DNA from: Rhodobacterales bacterium 52_120_T64
Lineage (GTDB): Bacteria; Pseudomonadota; Alphaproteobacteria; Rhodobacterales; Rhodobacteraceae
Direction of reading: 5' to 3'
DNA: 64,000 bases
Assembly (NCBI GenBank): GCA_002162875.1
Contig: MABA01000008.1
Span: forward strand, 248,001-312,000
Shown piece after piece: positions 27,097 through 35,712 of the stretch; positions within the stretch are counted from its first letter, which is position 1; each line of letters opens with the position of its first letter. Made by a program: the position numbers and the translations under genes. The notes under the pieces are model-generated. The model worked only from the letters and a program-made list of their open reading frames with translations, had not been told where the DNA came from and ran no database searches.

Positions 27097-27749
27097 TAAC
27101 AATCGCCTCCCATCAACTGAACTACTCTAGCTTCCAGTCTTAGGGCGTGGCTGACATCGCTGGCGGTATCGGGCATTGTCTTGTCATAAGCTGCCCGTAT
27201 CAGCGCTGCTACGGCAGGGCGCACGATTGCCATGTTGTTCGCCTCGATAATTCCAATAGGGCTTTTCTTTAGGAACGCCGCTGGGGACCATAGCAACATT
27301 GCCTGCGCCATCTGTCCCGTCGCCAAGGCCTGTGCAGATATTTTCGCCATGTCGTCGTCGTATTTCAAAAGCAGCACGCAAAGCTTGATCGCGCCTGTGG
27401 GGTCAAAAGCAAAGCTGCGATATTGATTGGCGCCAGTGCGGTCAAGTTCAGTCACTAGATCGTCGACGTTGGCCAGTAGTCGGTTCAGGTTCGGAACTTC
27501 TTTGATTTCGGACCAGTCGGTGCACAGGAATACCAGAAAATTCGCGCCCAGTTCGGGGTCGGTTTCCGCCAGAAGCATGTCGCCAAGGCTTGCCACTGTG
27601 GCGAAAGCGTCTTTGAATACAGCTAACGATTCATCGTCCGTGCCGAACACCACAGGTGCAATCGGCCTGCTCCAACGGGCGAAAATATAGCGGCCTTCGT
27701 TGGTGAACATGTTTTCGATTTCTGCTGCGGTAAACGCGGTTTCGGACAT
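27096..27749 (-). CDS. Conserved protein of unknown function downstream of ruvB
   Basis: 217 aa, no signal peptide, mixed alpha/beta. Segments such as YIFARWSRPIAPVVFGTDDESL, FLVFLCTDWSEIKEVPNLNRLL and YRSFAFDPTGAIKLCVLLL look well ordered but match no named domain that I know. It begins 4 bases after ruvB and its stop overlaps the GFA gene, so it belongs to the ruvCAB transcript. Role unknown. Confidence 0.75.
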   Translation of the reverse strand: MSETAFTAAEIENMFTNEGRYIFARWSRPIAPVVFGTDDESLAVFKDAFATVASLGDMLLAETDPELGANFLVFLCTDWSEIKEVPNLNRLLANVDDLVTELDRTGANQYRSFAFDPTGAIKLCVLLLKYDDDMAKISAQALATGQMAQAMLLWSPAAFLKKSPIGIIEANNMAIVRPAVAALIRAAYDKTMPDTASDVSHALRLEARVVQLMGGDC

Positions 27750-27753
27750 CCTG

Positions 27754-28782
27754 CTAATCCTCGAATAAATCTACTTTATCGGGCGTCCTTGGTGCTTCCA
27801 GCCCTAGATGTTTCCAAGCCTTGGGCGCCAGCATTCGCCCGCGTGGCGTTCGCATTATCAGGCCTTGTTGCAAGAGGAAAGGTTCGATGACCTCTTCGAT
27901 CGCATCACGGGCTTCCGATAGTGCGGCGGCAATGGTTTCAACGCCAACAGGACCGCCGCCGTAGTTATCCGCCAAAAGACGAAGATAGCGGCGATCAGCG
28001 GAATCCAGCCCCATATGGTCGACGCCCAGCCGTGTCAGCGCCATGTCCGCTAGTGCAGCCGTGACTTTTCCGTTACCCTCGACAAGTGCGAAATCCACGA
28101 CTCGGCGCAGCAGTCGTCCCGCGATCCGAGGGGTGCCGCGTGACCGTTTGGCAATCTCCAACGCTCCACCCGCATCCGCGTGGGCATCCAGCATTCGCGC
28201 CCCGCGACCGACGATCTGAACCAGCTCGCTCACATCATAAAATTCCAACCTCGTCGGGATGCCAAAGCGATCCCGTAGGGGGGTCGTCAGCAATCCTAGC
28301 CGAGTTGTTGCCCCGATCAACGTGAACGGCTGTAAATCAATCCGCACAGTGCGCGCCGCTGGCCCCTCGCCAATCACAAGATCCAGCTCAAAGTCTTCCA
28401 ATGCGGGATACAGTATTTCTTCAACCGCAGGATTCATCCGGTGAATTTCGTCGATGAACAACACGTCGCGGTCATCGAGGTTTGTCAAAATCGCGGCCAG
28501 ATCGCCGGCCTTGGCCAACACTGGCCCAGAAGTCATACGAAAGTTTACGCCCAGCTCGCGCGCCATAATCTGCGCTAATGTGGTCTTTCCCAAACCCGGA
28601 GGGCCATAAAACAGCGTATGATCCATCGCTTGGTTCCGCATCTTTGCGCTTTCTATAAACACCCGTAAATTTGCCCGCGCTTCGCGCTGACCAATGAATT
28701 CATCGAGCGTCTGTGGCCGCAAAGCCCGATCAGCATCGCCGGGGCGCTCCTGTGGCCGCAAATCTTGATCAGGTTCCATCAT
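27754..28782 (-). CDS. ruvB: Holliday junction branch-migration ATPase RuvB
   Basis: 342 aa. N-terminal [11 protein letters not shown], Walker [16 protein letters not shown], Walker [12 protein letters not shown], sensor segment [20 protein letters not shown] and the C-terminal winged-helix region ending [17 protein letters not shown] are all family-typical. With RuvA it drives branch migration at Holliday junctions. Its start directly abuts the ruvA stop. Confidence 0.98.
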   Translation of the reverse strand: MMEPDQDLRPQERPGDADRALRPQTLDEFIGQREARANLRVFIESAKMRNQAMDHTLFYGPPGLGKTTLAQIMARELGVNFRMTSGPVLAKAGDLAAILTNLDDRDVLFIDEIHRMNPAVEEILYPALEDFELDLVIGEGPAARTVRIDLQPFTLIGATTRLGLLTTPLRDRFGIPTRLEFYDVSELVQIVGRGARMLDAHADAGGALEIAKRSRGTPRIAGRLLRRVVDFALVEGNGKVTAALADMALTRLGVDHMGLDSADRRYLRLLADNYGGGPVGVETIAAALSEARDAIEEVIEPFLLQQGLIMRTPRGRMLAPKAWKHLGLEAPRTPDKVDLFED

Positions 28783-29457
28783 TTACCCCTTCGGTGCCAA
28801 AAGCCGTAAGGCTGCGCGGATCAAACCGGAAGAATCCGCTTCTGGGTCAGCACCAGAAGCCTCTGCCACTGCGCCGGCTGCATCACCGGTGCCGTATCCC
28901 AAATTCACAAGCGCGGAAAGCGCATCGGCTTGTGCCGCCGCGCTTCCGCCGTGTGGGGCCGGTGTGGTGACTTTCACCTTAGCCTTCACTGGCTCGATCA
29001 CTAAATCATCGTCGGCTTCCGCTGCTTGCGTTCCAGAAGCACCCAGCGCCATGATCGCCGGGGCCTTGTCCTTCAATTCATTCACGACCCTAAGCGCAAT
29101 CTTTGGCCCAATCCCCGGAGCGGCTTTAATAGCCGCCATGTCGCCCAACGAAATCGCACGACCTGTACCCTCAGGCCCAAGCGTCCCCATGATCGCCAAT
29201 GCCGCCTTCGCCCCAACGCCTTGCACAGAGGTTAACAGCCGATGCCATTCCCGTTCCGCAATCGTTGGGAACCCGTATAGCTGCATAAAATCCTGCCGCA
29301 CGACCATCTCGGTATAAAGCGAGACCATGCCACCTGCCGCTGGCATCGTCGCCAATGTGCGTTCCGAACAATAAACGATGTAGCCAACGCCGCCCGTGTC
29401 GATCAACACGTGATCCGCGTTTCGATAGTCCATCCGACCTGTGACCTTGCCAATCAT
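28783..29457 (-). CDS. ruvA: Holliday junction DNA-binding protein RuvA
   Basis: 224 aa starting at ATG 29457 ([11 protein letters not shown]), which overlaps the ruvC stop (ATGA). Domain I (OB-fold) is followed by helix-hairpin-helix pairs ([21 protein letters not shown] and [21 protein letters not shown]) and a C-terminal RuvB-binding domain ([19 protein letters not shown]). Tetramers bind the four-way junction and load RuvB. Confidence 0.97.
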   Translation of the reverse strand: MIGKVTGRMDYRNADHVLIDTGGVGYIVYCSERTLATMPAAGGMVSLYTEMVVRQDFMQLYGFPTIAEREWHRLLTSVQGVGAKAALAIMGTLGPEGTGRAISLGDMAAIKAAPGIGPKIALRVVNELKDKAPAIMALGASGTQAAEADDDLVIEPVKAKVKVTTPAPHGGSAAAQADALSALVNLGYGTGDAAGAVAEASGADPEADSSGLIRAALRLLAPKG

Positions 29458-29960
29458 GCGCTTGCCTTTTTCACTGCTTCTTCCAGCCTCCCGGCAAACC
29501 TTGCATGATGAGCATGGCACATGGCAATCGCCAATGCGTCCGCCGCATCCGGCCCATTGATCTTGATTCCGGGCATCTGCATCCGCACCATATGTTCTAC
29601 CTGCTTCTTATCCGCGTGGCCCACACCAACAACAACCTTCTTGACCGAGTTGGGGGCGTATTCCGCCACCAACAGCCCCGCCTGCGCAGGCACCAGCATT
29701 GCGATGCCGCGCGCTTGGCCCAGCTTCAACGTTCCGGCCCCGTCTTTGTTTACAAATGTTTTCTCAACCGCCGCCGTATCGGGCGAAAAGTCCCTAAATA
29801 CCGTCTGCAATTGGTCAAACAGGCTGCTCAAGCGATAGGCCAGATCATCACCGGCTGACTCGCAGGTTCCATTTGCGATGTGCGAAATCTTCGATCCCTC
29901 GACGTCGACAATCCCCCAACCCATGCGCCGCAGCCCTGGGTCAATACCGATAACACGCAT
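29454..29960 (-). CDS. ruvC: Holliday junction resolvase RuvC
   Basis: 168 aa endonuclease. The acidic active-site residues can be seen in [12 protein letters not shown] (Asp7), [12 protein letters not shown] (Glu) and [16 protein letters not shown] (the Asp pair). First gene of ruvC-ruvA-ruvB-unknown-GFA on the minus strand. I looked for the alphaproteobacterial LexA motif GTTC-N7-GTTC upstream and did not find a clear one. Confidence 0.97.
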   Translation of the reverse strand: MRVIGIDPGLRRMGWGIVDVEGSKISHIANGTCESAGDDLAYRLSSLFDQLQTVFRDFSPDTAAVEKTFVNKDGAGTLKLGQARGIAMLVPAQAGLLVAEYAPNSVKKVVVGVGHADKKQVEHMVRMQMPGIKINGPDAADALAIAMCHAHHARFAGRLEEAVKKASA

Positions 29961-30208
29961 TTTGCCTGTATTCCTTTTATTTTTTTCATTACCAGACAGT
30001 TAGCACGAAACGGGAACATCTGCCAAGAGCCGATTGAATTCGGCGGATTTCGACGTCATGTATTCCGAAAGCGACCCTTTCGGTTTTGCTATGCATAAAA
30101 CGCATGCGGGCCATGCAATCTTGGCAATTGTAGTCTCAAATCAACGAGCATAGATGCGATTTGTAACCAGCGATAACGCAGGTTTAACAAGATTATGGAG
30201 AGCCCCAA

Positions 30209-30412
30209 ATGACTATGTATATTCAACCCGCCAGCCCAGTACCATTCGGGGCTATATTAGCCCTCAACGTTGTTAACTTCGTTGACAACAGCATCGCAAA
30301 CGTCGTTGCTTGGAATGCTTCCCGCAAAACTGCGGCTGCTCTAAGCAAACTGACAGTCAGCCAGTTGGAAGATATCGGTCTTCTGCCGGGCGACACTCGG
30401 TCGCACTACTAA
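30209..30412 (+). CDS. Small DUF1127 protein
   Basis: 67 aa with the C-terminal DUF1127 pattern LSKLTVSQLEDIGLLPGD. Proteins of this family are small, often stress- or phosphate-regulated, and in some alphaproteobacteria act in RNA turnover; function here is unproven. GGAGAG lies six bases before the ATG. A monocistronic gene closed by a strong bidirectional terminator. Confidence 0.8.
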   Translation: MTMYIQPASPVPFGAILALNVVNFVDNSIANVVAWNASRKTAAALSKLTVSQLEDIGLLPGDTRSHY

Positions 30413-30456
30413 AATATCGGTTACCGCCGCTACTTTGGCACTGCTACGTAGAAATT

Positions 30457-30487
30457 TAAAAAGCCGCTCTAATTGAGCGGCTTTTTT
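30457..30487. terminator. Bidirectional intrinsic terminator between DUF1127 gene and prmA
   Basis: GCCGCTC (30463-30469), five-base loop, GAGCGGC (30475-30481), followed by TTTTTTA on the plus strand and by TTTTTAAATTT on the minus strand. A 7-bp GC-rich stem with T-runs on both sides can terminate both convergent transcripts. Confidence 0.9.
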
Positions 30488-30522
30488 ATTATTCGTAGCG
30501 TGTGTGGTCGTGACACCGCGAT

Positions 30523-31392
30523 TCAGCCGCGTTGCAACGTCAACGTAGTCCATTCGCCGATCACTCGACGCTCCAGACGATGGAAACCCCAGCCTTTGTA
30601 AACTGTCTCAACCCCCAACGCTTGAGTGTTTAATATCCCTGACAGGATCAGGACCGAACCATGCGCTGTATGTTTTGCCATGTCCGGTGCCAACCGTTTC
30701 AACGGCCCTGCAAGAATGTTGGCGAATACCAGATCGAACGGCGCAGCATTGCGAATGGCGGCATTCCGAAATCCGACGGCCGTATGACAAGCAATCCGCC
30801 CGCCTAAACCGTTTGCCGCGATATTGGCCGAGGCCGTCGCTGTCGCAATCGGGTCGATGTCGGATGCGAGCGTTGCACACGGCCAAACCGAGGCCGCTGC
30901 CATTGCCAGAACGCCGGTGCCACTGCCGATATCCGCCACGTTCTTCGCGACCAGCCCCTGTGTCACCAGCTTGTCGAGCGCCAGCAAGCACCCCTTAGTC
31001 GTCCCATGGTGTCCAGTTCCAAACGCCATGGCGGCTTCGATTTCCATTTTGATCAGGTTCGACGGGATCGAATCCCGATCATGTCCACCGAAAACCACAA
31101 ACCGACCAGCATAAACCGGAGTCAGCTCGCGCTTTACATGGGCGACCCAATCGCGATCTTCCAACTCCGATACCGCAAAAGGTTGCGCGTCATGCATGGC
31201 GGCCAGCAGGTCTAGTCCGACCGCGTCTGGCTGCTCGATGAAATATCCGCCGACTTCCCAGGTTTCGGTTCCGTCCTCGACCTCGAATACACCGACTCCG
31301 GTTGGTTCTGGGTTCAGGCGTTCCAGTGCTTCGCCCAAGGCTTCGGCCTTGGACTTGTCGCGCAGGGTGGTCATTGCTGTGAAAGTGGACAT
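30523..31392 (-). CDS. prmA: Ribosomal protein L11 methyltransferase PrmA
   Basis: SAM-dependent methyltransferase of 289 aa that trimethylates L11. The GTGHHGTTKGCLLAL segment precedes the SAM motif VADIGSGTGVLAMAA. The catalytic-loop region FDLVFANILAGPLKRLAPDM matches the NILA motif of PrmA. GAGGAGA lies well placed before the ATG. Shares the terminator at 30457-30487 with the convergent DUF1127 gene. Confidence 0.94.
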   Translation of the reverse strand: MSTFTAMTTLRDKSKAEALGEALERLNPEPTGVGVFEVEDGTETWEVGGYFIEQPDAVGLDLLAAMHDAQPFAVSELEDRDWVAHVKRELTPVYAGRFVVFGGHDRDSIPSNLIKMEIEAAMAFGTGHHGTTKGCLLALDKLVTQGLVAKNVADIGSGTGVLAMAAASVWPCATLASDIDPIATATASANIAANGLGGRIACHTAVGFRNAAIRNAAPFDLVFANILAGPLKRLAPDMAKHTAHGSVLILSGILNTQALGVETVYKGWGFHRLERRVIGEWTTLTLQRG

Positions 31393-31437
31393 TGGGTTCT
31401 CCTCTGGCGATGCGGATAGGGGCGCGCCGCCAAAAGG

Positions 31438-32082
31438 TCAACCCAGACCGATAGGGCAGGTGACACCGGTGCCGCCGATCCCGCAATATCCATCAGCGTT
31501 TTTTGCAAGGTATTGCTGGTGATACCCTTCAGCAAAGTAATACTCGGTGGCGGCGGTGATTTCTGTAGTGATTGCCCCGAAACCCTTCGCTGTCAACTGC
31601 GCTTGAAATACTTCTTTCGAGGCATTCGCCATCCGCATCTGCGCAGCATCAGCAGTGTAAATGCCTGACCTATATTGCGTGCCGCGATCATTGCCCTGTT
31701 GCATGCCCTGAGTGGGGTCGTGGCCTTCCCAGAACACCTGCAATAGTTGGTCATAACTGACCGCAGCGGGGTCAAATATCACTTGGACCACCTCGTTATG
31801 CCCAGTCTGACCGCTGCAAACTTCTTCGTAGGTCGCATTAGGCGTATGGCCCGCCGCGTATCCGACCGAAGTGACCCAGACGCCCTCGATCCCCCAGAAC
31901 ATCCGCTCGACACCCCAGAAACAACCCATACCGAAAACGGCTACGCTGAAACCTTCAGGGAAGGGACCTTTTAACGGGTTGCCGTTAACAAAATGGGAAA
32001 GGTCGGTAGCCAGTGGTTCCGAACGTCCAGTAAGTGCAGTGTCGCGGGTAGGAATAGTGGGTTTTTTCGATAGTCCAAACAT
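31438..32082 (-). CDS. msrA: Peptide methionine-S-sulfoxide reductase MsrA
   Basis: 214 aa. The active-site motif [14 protein letters not shown] carries the catalytic Cys, followed by [19 protein letters not shown] and [16 protein letters not shown]. It repairs oxidised methionine (S-form) with thioredoxin. Start ATG 32082 is set by GAGGTG upstream; the longer open frame is not used. C-terminal [17 protein letters not shown] holds the likely resolving cysteines. Confidence 0.96.
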   Translation of the reverse strand: MFGLSKKPTIPTRDTALTGRSEPLATDLSHFVNGNPLKGPFPEGFSVAVFGMGCFWGVERMFWGIEGVWVTSVGYAAGHTPNATYEEVCSGQTGHNEVVQVIFDPAAVSYDQLLQVFWEGHDPTQGMQQGNDRGTQYRSGIYTADAAQMRMANASKEVFQAQLTAKGFGAITTEITAATEYYFAEGYHQQYLAKNADGYCGIGGTGVTCPIGLG

Positions 32083-32217
32083 GGTCACCTCTTTTCGTGA
32101 TTTGTTGGACTCTACGCCACGCGGAATACGCGCCAAAGGGCTAAATGCACAGGTCGCGAAAAATTTATATATTTGGGATTCGAGTTCCACTAACTTCAGC
32201 CCAACGGAGGAATGAGT

Positions 32218-33042
32218 ATGACGACAGCGCACCCGAAGAAGGGCACAATCGAGACACGTGTGAAGGTATTGACCTGGAATGTCTGGTGGCGGTTCGGCCC
32301 TTGGGAGGAGCGCGCTGAAGCCATCGCATCAAACCTTGCCGCGTTAGATGCTGACATAATCGCCCTCCAAGAAGTATGGAAACATGATGGCATCAGTTTT
32401 GCTGCTAAATTGGCCGGTAAGCTCGGTTTTCACTACGTCTACGAAAATTGCATGGATGTTGGAGATACCGGGTTCGGAAACGCCATCCTGTCCCGCTGGC
32501 CTATCGAGACGACTGACCAGATTTCGCTCTACGGGAAAGAACAAACCGGCGAATCGCGCATTGCAATATATGCCGAGATCGACGGACCACGCGGTAAAAT
32601 TCCGTTGTTTGTGACGCACCTGAACTGGAAGCTTGACGAAAGCCACATACGTCAAAAACAGGTGGCAGATCTCGCCCGGTTTATCGGCAGCAAACCATTG
32701 ACGAAATTCCCTCCGGTTCTTTGCGGCGACTTTAATGCTGACCCAGATTCCGAGGAAATGCGGATGCTAACTGGTCTGACCACCGCGCCAGTGGAAGGCT
32801 TGGTGTTCCATGACGCATGGGGATTTGCAGGCGCTGGTAGCGGCGGTATGACGTGGGACAACAGCAACCCATACGTCGGAATGGATTTTGAACCGGATCG
32901 CAGGATTGACTACATTCTCGTGGGCCTGCCAGCAGCGAAGGGCGCGGGGCATATCGTTGAGTGCGCGGTTGTTGGCAATAGGCCCATCAACGATATCTAT
33001 CCCAGCGACCACTTCGCCATACTAGCCGAGTTGCGGTATTAA
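32218..33042 (+). CDS. Endonuclease/exonuclease/phosphatase (EEP) family hydrolase
   Basis: 274 aa. EEP-fold motifs in order: [19 protein letters not shown] (catalytic Glu), [20 protein letters not shown] (Asp/Asn metal ligands) and the final YPSDHFAI (catalytic Asp-His). No signal peptide, so it is probably cytoplasmic. Substrate could be DNA, a phospholipid or a nucleotide; not decided by sequence. ATG 32218 is preferred over ATG 32212 because GGAGG is 7 bases before it. Confidence 0.85.
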   Translation: MTTAHPKKGTIETRVKVLTWNVWWRFGPWEERAEAIASNLAALDADIIALQEVWKHDGISFAAKLAGKLGFHYVYENCMDVGDTGFGNAILSRWPIETTDQISLYGKEQTGESRIAIYAEIDGPRGKIPLFVTHLNWKLDESHIRQKQVADLARFIGSKPLTKFPPVLCGDFNADPDSEEMRMLTGLTTAPVEGLVFHDAWGFAGAGSGGMTWDNSNPYVGMDFEPDRRIDYILVGLPAAKGAGHIVECAVVGNRPINDIYPSDHFAILAELRY

Positions 33043-33049
33043 GGGCGGG

Positions 33050-33436
33050 CTATTCGTCATACGCGACGACCTCGTATTCAATGTTGTCATGGTCGCGAAA
33101 GTAAAACCTTCGCCCAGGTTCGTAATCTGCGTGATTTACCGGACTAAACCCAGCCGTTTTCACACGTGATTCTACATCTTCTAGATCCTTCACGACGACC
33201 GCTATATGGTTCAATCCGCCTAGGTTTTCATAGCTGCTACCGGACGCACCAACTGCATCTTTTGGTGAATACAACGCCACGTAAGACCCCTCCGCGCCGA
33301 CATGTATTGTTCTGCCTCCGTTTATAGAATCGCCACTCCAACGTATTTGCCAGTTGAACAAATCACACAGCATGTCAGCGGTCTTTTCAGGATCGCTGAC
33401 TGTCACGTTAACGTGCTCCAAAATTGCACTATTCAT
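33050..33436 (-). CDS. VOC-fold (glyoxalase/dioxygenase family) protein under SoxR-type promoter
   Basis: 128 aa with the vicinal-oxygen-chelate fold: two beta-alpha-beta-beta-beta modules, first residue of each being LEHVNVTVSDPE and LNHIAVVVKDLED, which carry likely metal-binding His residues, and the closing Glu in HDNIEYEVVAYD. It might be a glyoxalase-, fosfomycin- or dioxygenase-like enzyme; substrate unknown. ATG 33436 has AGGAG six bases before it. It is divergent from a SoxR-like regulator and its promoter has a 19-bp spacer, so redox-controlled expression is likely. Confidence 0.85.
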   Translation of the reverse strand: MNSAILEHVNVTVSDPEKTADMLCDLFNWQIRWSGDSINGGRTIHVGAEGSYVALYSPKDAVGASGSSYENLGGLNHIAVVVKDLEDVESRVKTAGFSPVNHADYEPGRRFYFRDHDNIEYEVVAYDE

Positions 33437-33472
33437 CATGTTCTCCTCAGTAATTGACTAGGTCATTTACAC

Positions 33473-33503
33473 CTTGTAATTTCTCAACCTAACTTGAGGT
33501 CAA
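33473..33503 (-). promoter_or_regulatory. SoxR-type promoter/operator with 19-bp spacer
   Basis: Minus strand: TTGACC (33503-33498), 19 bases, TACAAG (33478-33473). The spacer region reads CCTCAAGTTAGGTTGAGA, close to the Escherichia coli soxS operator core CCTCAAGTTAACTTGAGG at the same position relative to -35 and -10. A 19-bp spacer is the hallmark of MerR/SoxR-activated promoters. It drives the VOC gene and lies 33 bases upstream of the SoxR-like gene. Confidence 0.75.
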
Positions 33504-33535
33504 GGTAAAATTTTAGTTAAATTACGGTGACAAAA

Positions 33536-33982
33536 ATGCTAGCAAAAACAATATCAATTGGTCAACTGGCAGAGCGAACAGGTTTAGCCGTGTCTGCTAT
33601 CAGATATTATGAAACTCAGGGCTTGGTGTCACCCGAACGAAATTCTGGGGGGCAACGGAGGTTCTTGCGGTCAGATATCCGGCGGTTGTCGTTCGTGCAG
33701 ATTGCTCAGAAATTTGGGTTCTCAATAGGCCAGATACGGCAACAATTCGAAACATTGCCCAACGGCCGGACCCCTACAAAAGCAGATTGGACCAAGATCA
33801 GTCACAGTTTTCGCGAAGAACTGGACGATCGGATCGAAACCTTAACTAACCTGCGAGACAAGCTGGATGGTTGCATCGGCTGTGGTTGCTTGTCCCTCAA
33901 AAGTTGCCAGCTTTACAATCAGAATGACCGTGCAGGAGAAAAGGGATCTGGCCCACGGTATTTGATGGGAGATGCGCCATAA
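33536..33982 (+). CDS. soxR: SoxR-like redox-sensing MerR-family regulator
   Basis: 148 aa. N-terminal winged helix (ISIGQLAERTGLAVSAIRYY ... RRFLRSDIRRLSFVQIA), dimerisation coiled coil, and the [2Fe-2S] motif CIGCGCLSLKSC (CxxCxCxxxxxC) typical of SoxR. Oxidation of the cluster by redox-cycling compounds switches transcription on. ATG 33536 is preferred; GTG 33527 is an in-frame alternative. It faces the VOC gene across a matching SoxR-type operator and abuts the convergent GFA gene. Confidence 0.93.
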   Translation: MLAKTISIGQLAERTGLAVSAIRYYETQGLVSPERNSGGQRRFLRSDIRRLSFVQIAQKFGFSIGQIRQQFETLPNGRTPTKADWTKISHSFREELDDRIETLTNLRDKLDGCIGCGCLSLKSCQLYNQNDRAGEKGSGPRYLMGDAP

Positions 33983-34363
33983 CTATTGTTCGTTTTGCGG
34001 CAACCCATCCGTGATATCGTAGTAATCCCCCTTGTCCGCAACAAAGATATGAATCGCCAGTTTTGTATTCGTCGGTGTATCGAATACGCCCATCGCGATG
34101 CTGATCCAGTCGCGGTGGGGTGGGTCGAAGAACAGAGATGATCCACAGGTGGCGCAAAACCCTCGGCGGACTTTTGGCGAGGATTGGTACCACGTTATGT
34201 TCTCGGCTCCCGTTACGGTCAGCGCATCTTTTTTAACGTCGGTTCCCGCATAATAATGCCCTGATTCTTTTCGGCAGATCGTGCAATGGCAAGCATCGGG
34301 TGGGTTCAACTCCCCCGCCACAACAAAACTGACAGCGCCGCAAAGACAAGAACCTTTATGCAT
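33983..34363 (-). CDS. GFA family zinc protein (second copy)
   Basis: 126 aa with GFA-fold cysteines in GSCLCGAVSF, DACHCTICRKESG and GFCATCGSSL. Related to, but clearly divergent from, the GFA protein at 26641. Start ATG 34363 with GGAGGGG upstream. Its stop abuts that of the SoxR-like gene (convergent). Substrate unknown. Confidence 0.87.
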   Translation of the reverse strand: MHKGSCLCGAVSFVVAGELNPPDACHCTICRKESGHYYAGTDVKKDALTVTGAENITWYQSSPKVRRGFCATCGSSLFFDPPHRDWISIAMGVFDTPTNTKLAIHIFVADKGDYYDITDGLPQNEQ

Positions 34364-34412
34364 ATTCAACCCCTCCTGTTTTGCGAAAGCTAACAGTCCG
34401 AACCGACATAGG

Positions 34413-35615
34413 CTAGCCTTTGGTAAACACTGTCTCATGCCCCGGTTCCGGGTGGCGAGGGATCATCAGCGCTAATGCTAGCGATGCCAGTGACATGCCC
34501 GCTGCCAACACGAATACCATGCTCGGGGATGTGATCCATAAATACCCCAGCGCCGCTGGCAGGAATACCGCCGCGATATGGTTTATGGTAAAGGAAACAG
34601 CCGCCGTCGGTGCGATGTCTTTAGGGTCCGCGATCTTCTGAAAATAGGTTTTCAGTGCAAACGCCAAAGCGAAGAACAGGTGATCTATCACATACAACGC
34701 AGCCGCAAGCGCCACACCCCAGCCGAAATAGAATATTCCGCCATAAGCCAAGAAAACCAACGTTAGGCCAACGTACTCGAACGCCAGAGCGTTGCGTTCA
34801 CCAACACGCGCGATCATGTGGCCCATCATCGGTGCAAAAATCATATTGGCTACAAAGTTCACCAGGAATAGCGCTGTGACTTCATGCACCTCAAAGCCGA
34901 ATTTTTCGACCATCATAAACGCAGCAAATACAATGAAAATCTGACGGCGCGCCCCCGCCATAAACTGCAAAGCATAGTACAACCAATAGCGTTTTCGCAG
35001 GATCATCTTGGCATGCTGCGCGTGCGGTGACTGAAATTTCGGGTATGCAACCCAGCAAACAAACGCGATCACAACAGTGGCACCACCGCCCATCATATAG
35101 ACGAAATTATACGACAGATCGAAGGTCTTCCAGCTAAGCACTAGCAAACCATAGGTTACCAGCGATGCTGCCGACCCAGCTGACACGATCCAGCCCAACG
35201 TTTGCGGTGCCTTGTCTTTGTCGATCCACTGCAACTGTAACGATTCGCTAACCGTTGCATAATAATGAAAACCGATCGAACTGATCATCGTCGTCGCCAA
35301 CAGCCCACCCATCGAGGGGAATAAGCCCGTTATCATCACCGCTATTCCCAACGTCAGTAAGCTAACCAAGGCTAACATCTGTTCGCGCATGAACATAATC
35401 ACAACGATCACACCAATGGCCAAAAATCCGGGAACTTCGCGCACAGATTGCAGCCAGCCAATACCAACGCCGTCGAAGCCCGCGGCCTCGATCACGAAGT
35501 TGTTCAGCAATGCCAACCAAGTAGAAAACGCGAGCGGCAATGCGGCGGCCATAACTACCAGCAACATAATGGGTCGCTGCCAACGGGGAAGGGACTTGGC
35601 CTCGGCCAAAGTCAT
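34413..35615 (-). CDS. MFS-like multi-pass transporter
   Basis: 400 aa with about 12 predicted helices in two sets of six (first PIMLLVVMAAALPLAFSTW, then VPGFLAIGVIVVIMFM, ... , ending MVFVLAAGMSLASLALALMI). Helix 4-5 region and the loop before helix 7 (HAKMILRKRYWLYYALQF) suggest a major facilitator. Substrate not predictable. ATG 35615 is chosen to match the helical start; longer frames begin at 35648. It lies 97 bases after the aminotransferase gene on the same strand, so they may be cotranscribed. Confidence 0.75.
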   Translation of the reverse strand: MTLAEAKSLPRWQRPIMLLVVMAAALPLAFSTWLALLNNFVIEAAGFDGVGIGWLQSVREVPGFLAIGVIVVIMFMREQMLALVSLLTLGIAVMITGLFPSMGGLLATTMISSIGFHYYATVSESLQLQWIDKDKAPQTLGWIVSAGSAASLVTYGLLVLSWKTFDLSYNFVYMMGGGATVVIAFVCWVAYPKFQSPHAQHAKMILRKRYWLYYALQFMAGARRQIFIVFAAFMMVEKFGFEVHEVTALFLVNFVANMIFAPMMGHMIARVGERNALAFEYVGLTLVFLAYGGIFYFGWGVALAAALYVIDHLFFALAFALKTYFQKIADPKDIAPTAAVSFTINHIAAVFLPAALGYLWITSPSMVFVLAAGMSLASLALALMIPRHPEPGHETVFTKG

Positions 35616-35712
35616 GGTTTTTCCATTTTGAATTAGTAGCATCCGCAAGACTTACGAACCTTTTACCAGATTGACCAGAGCATTGTGATTTCACTTGGCG
35701 ATGCGCAGGTGT

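Noticed and set aside
29961-30100. LexA box upstream of ruvC
   Set aside because: No GTTC-N7-GTTC or its complement with correct spacing was found.
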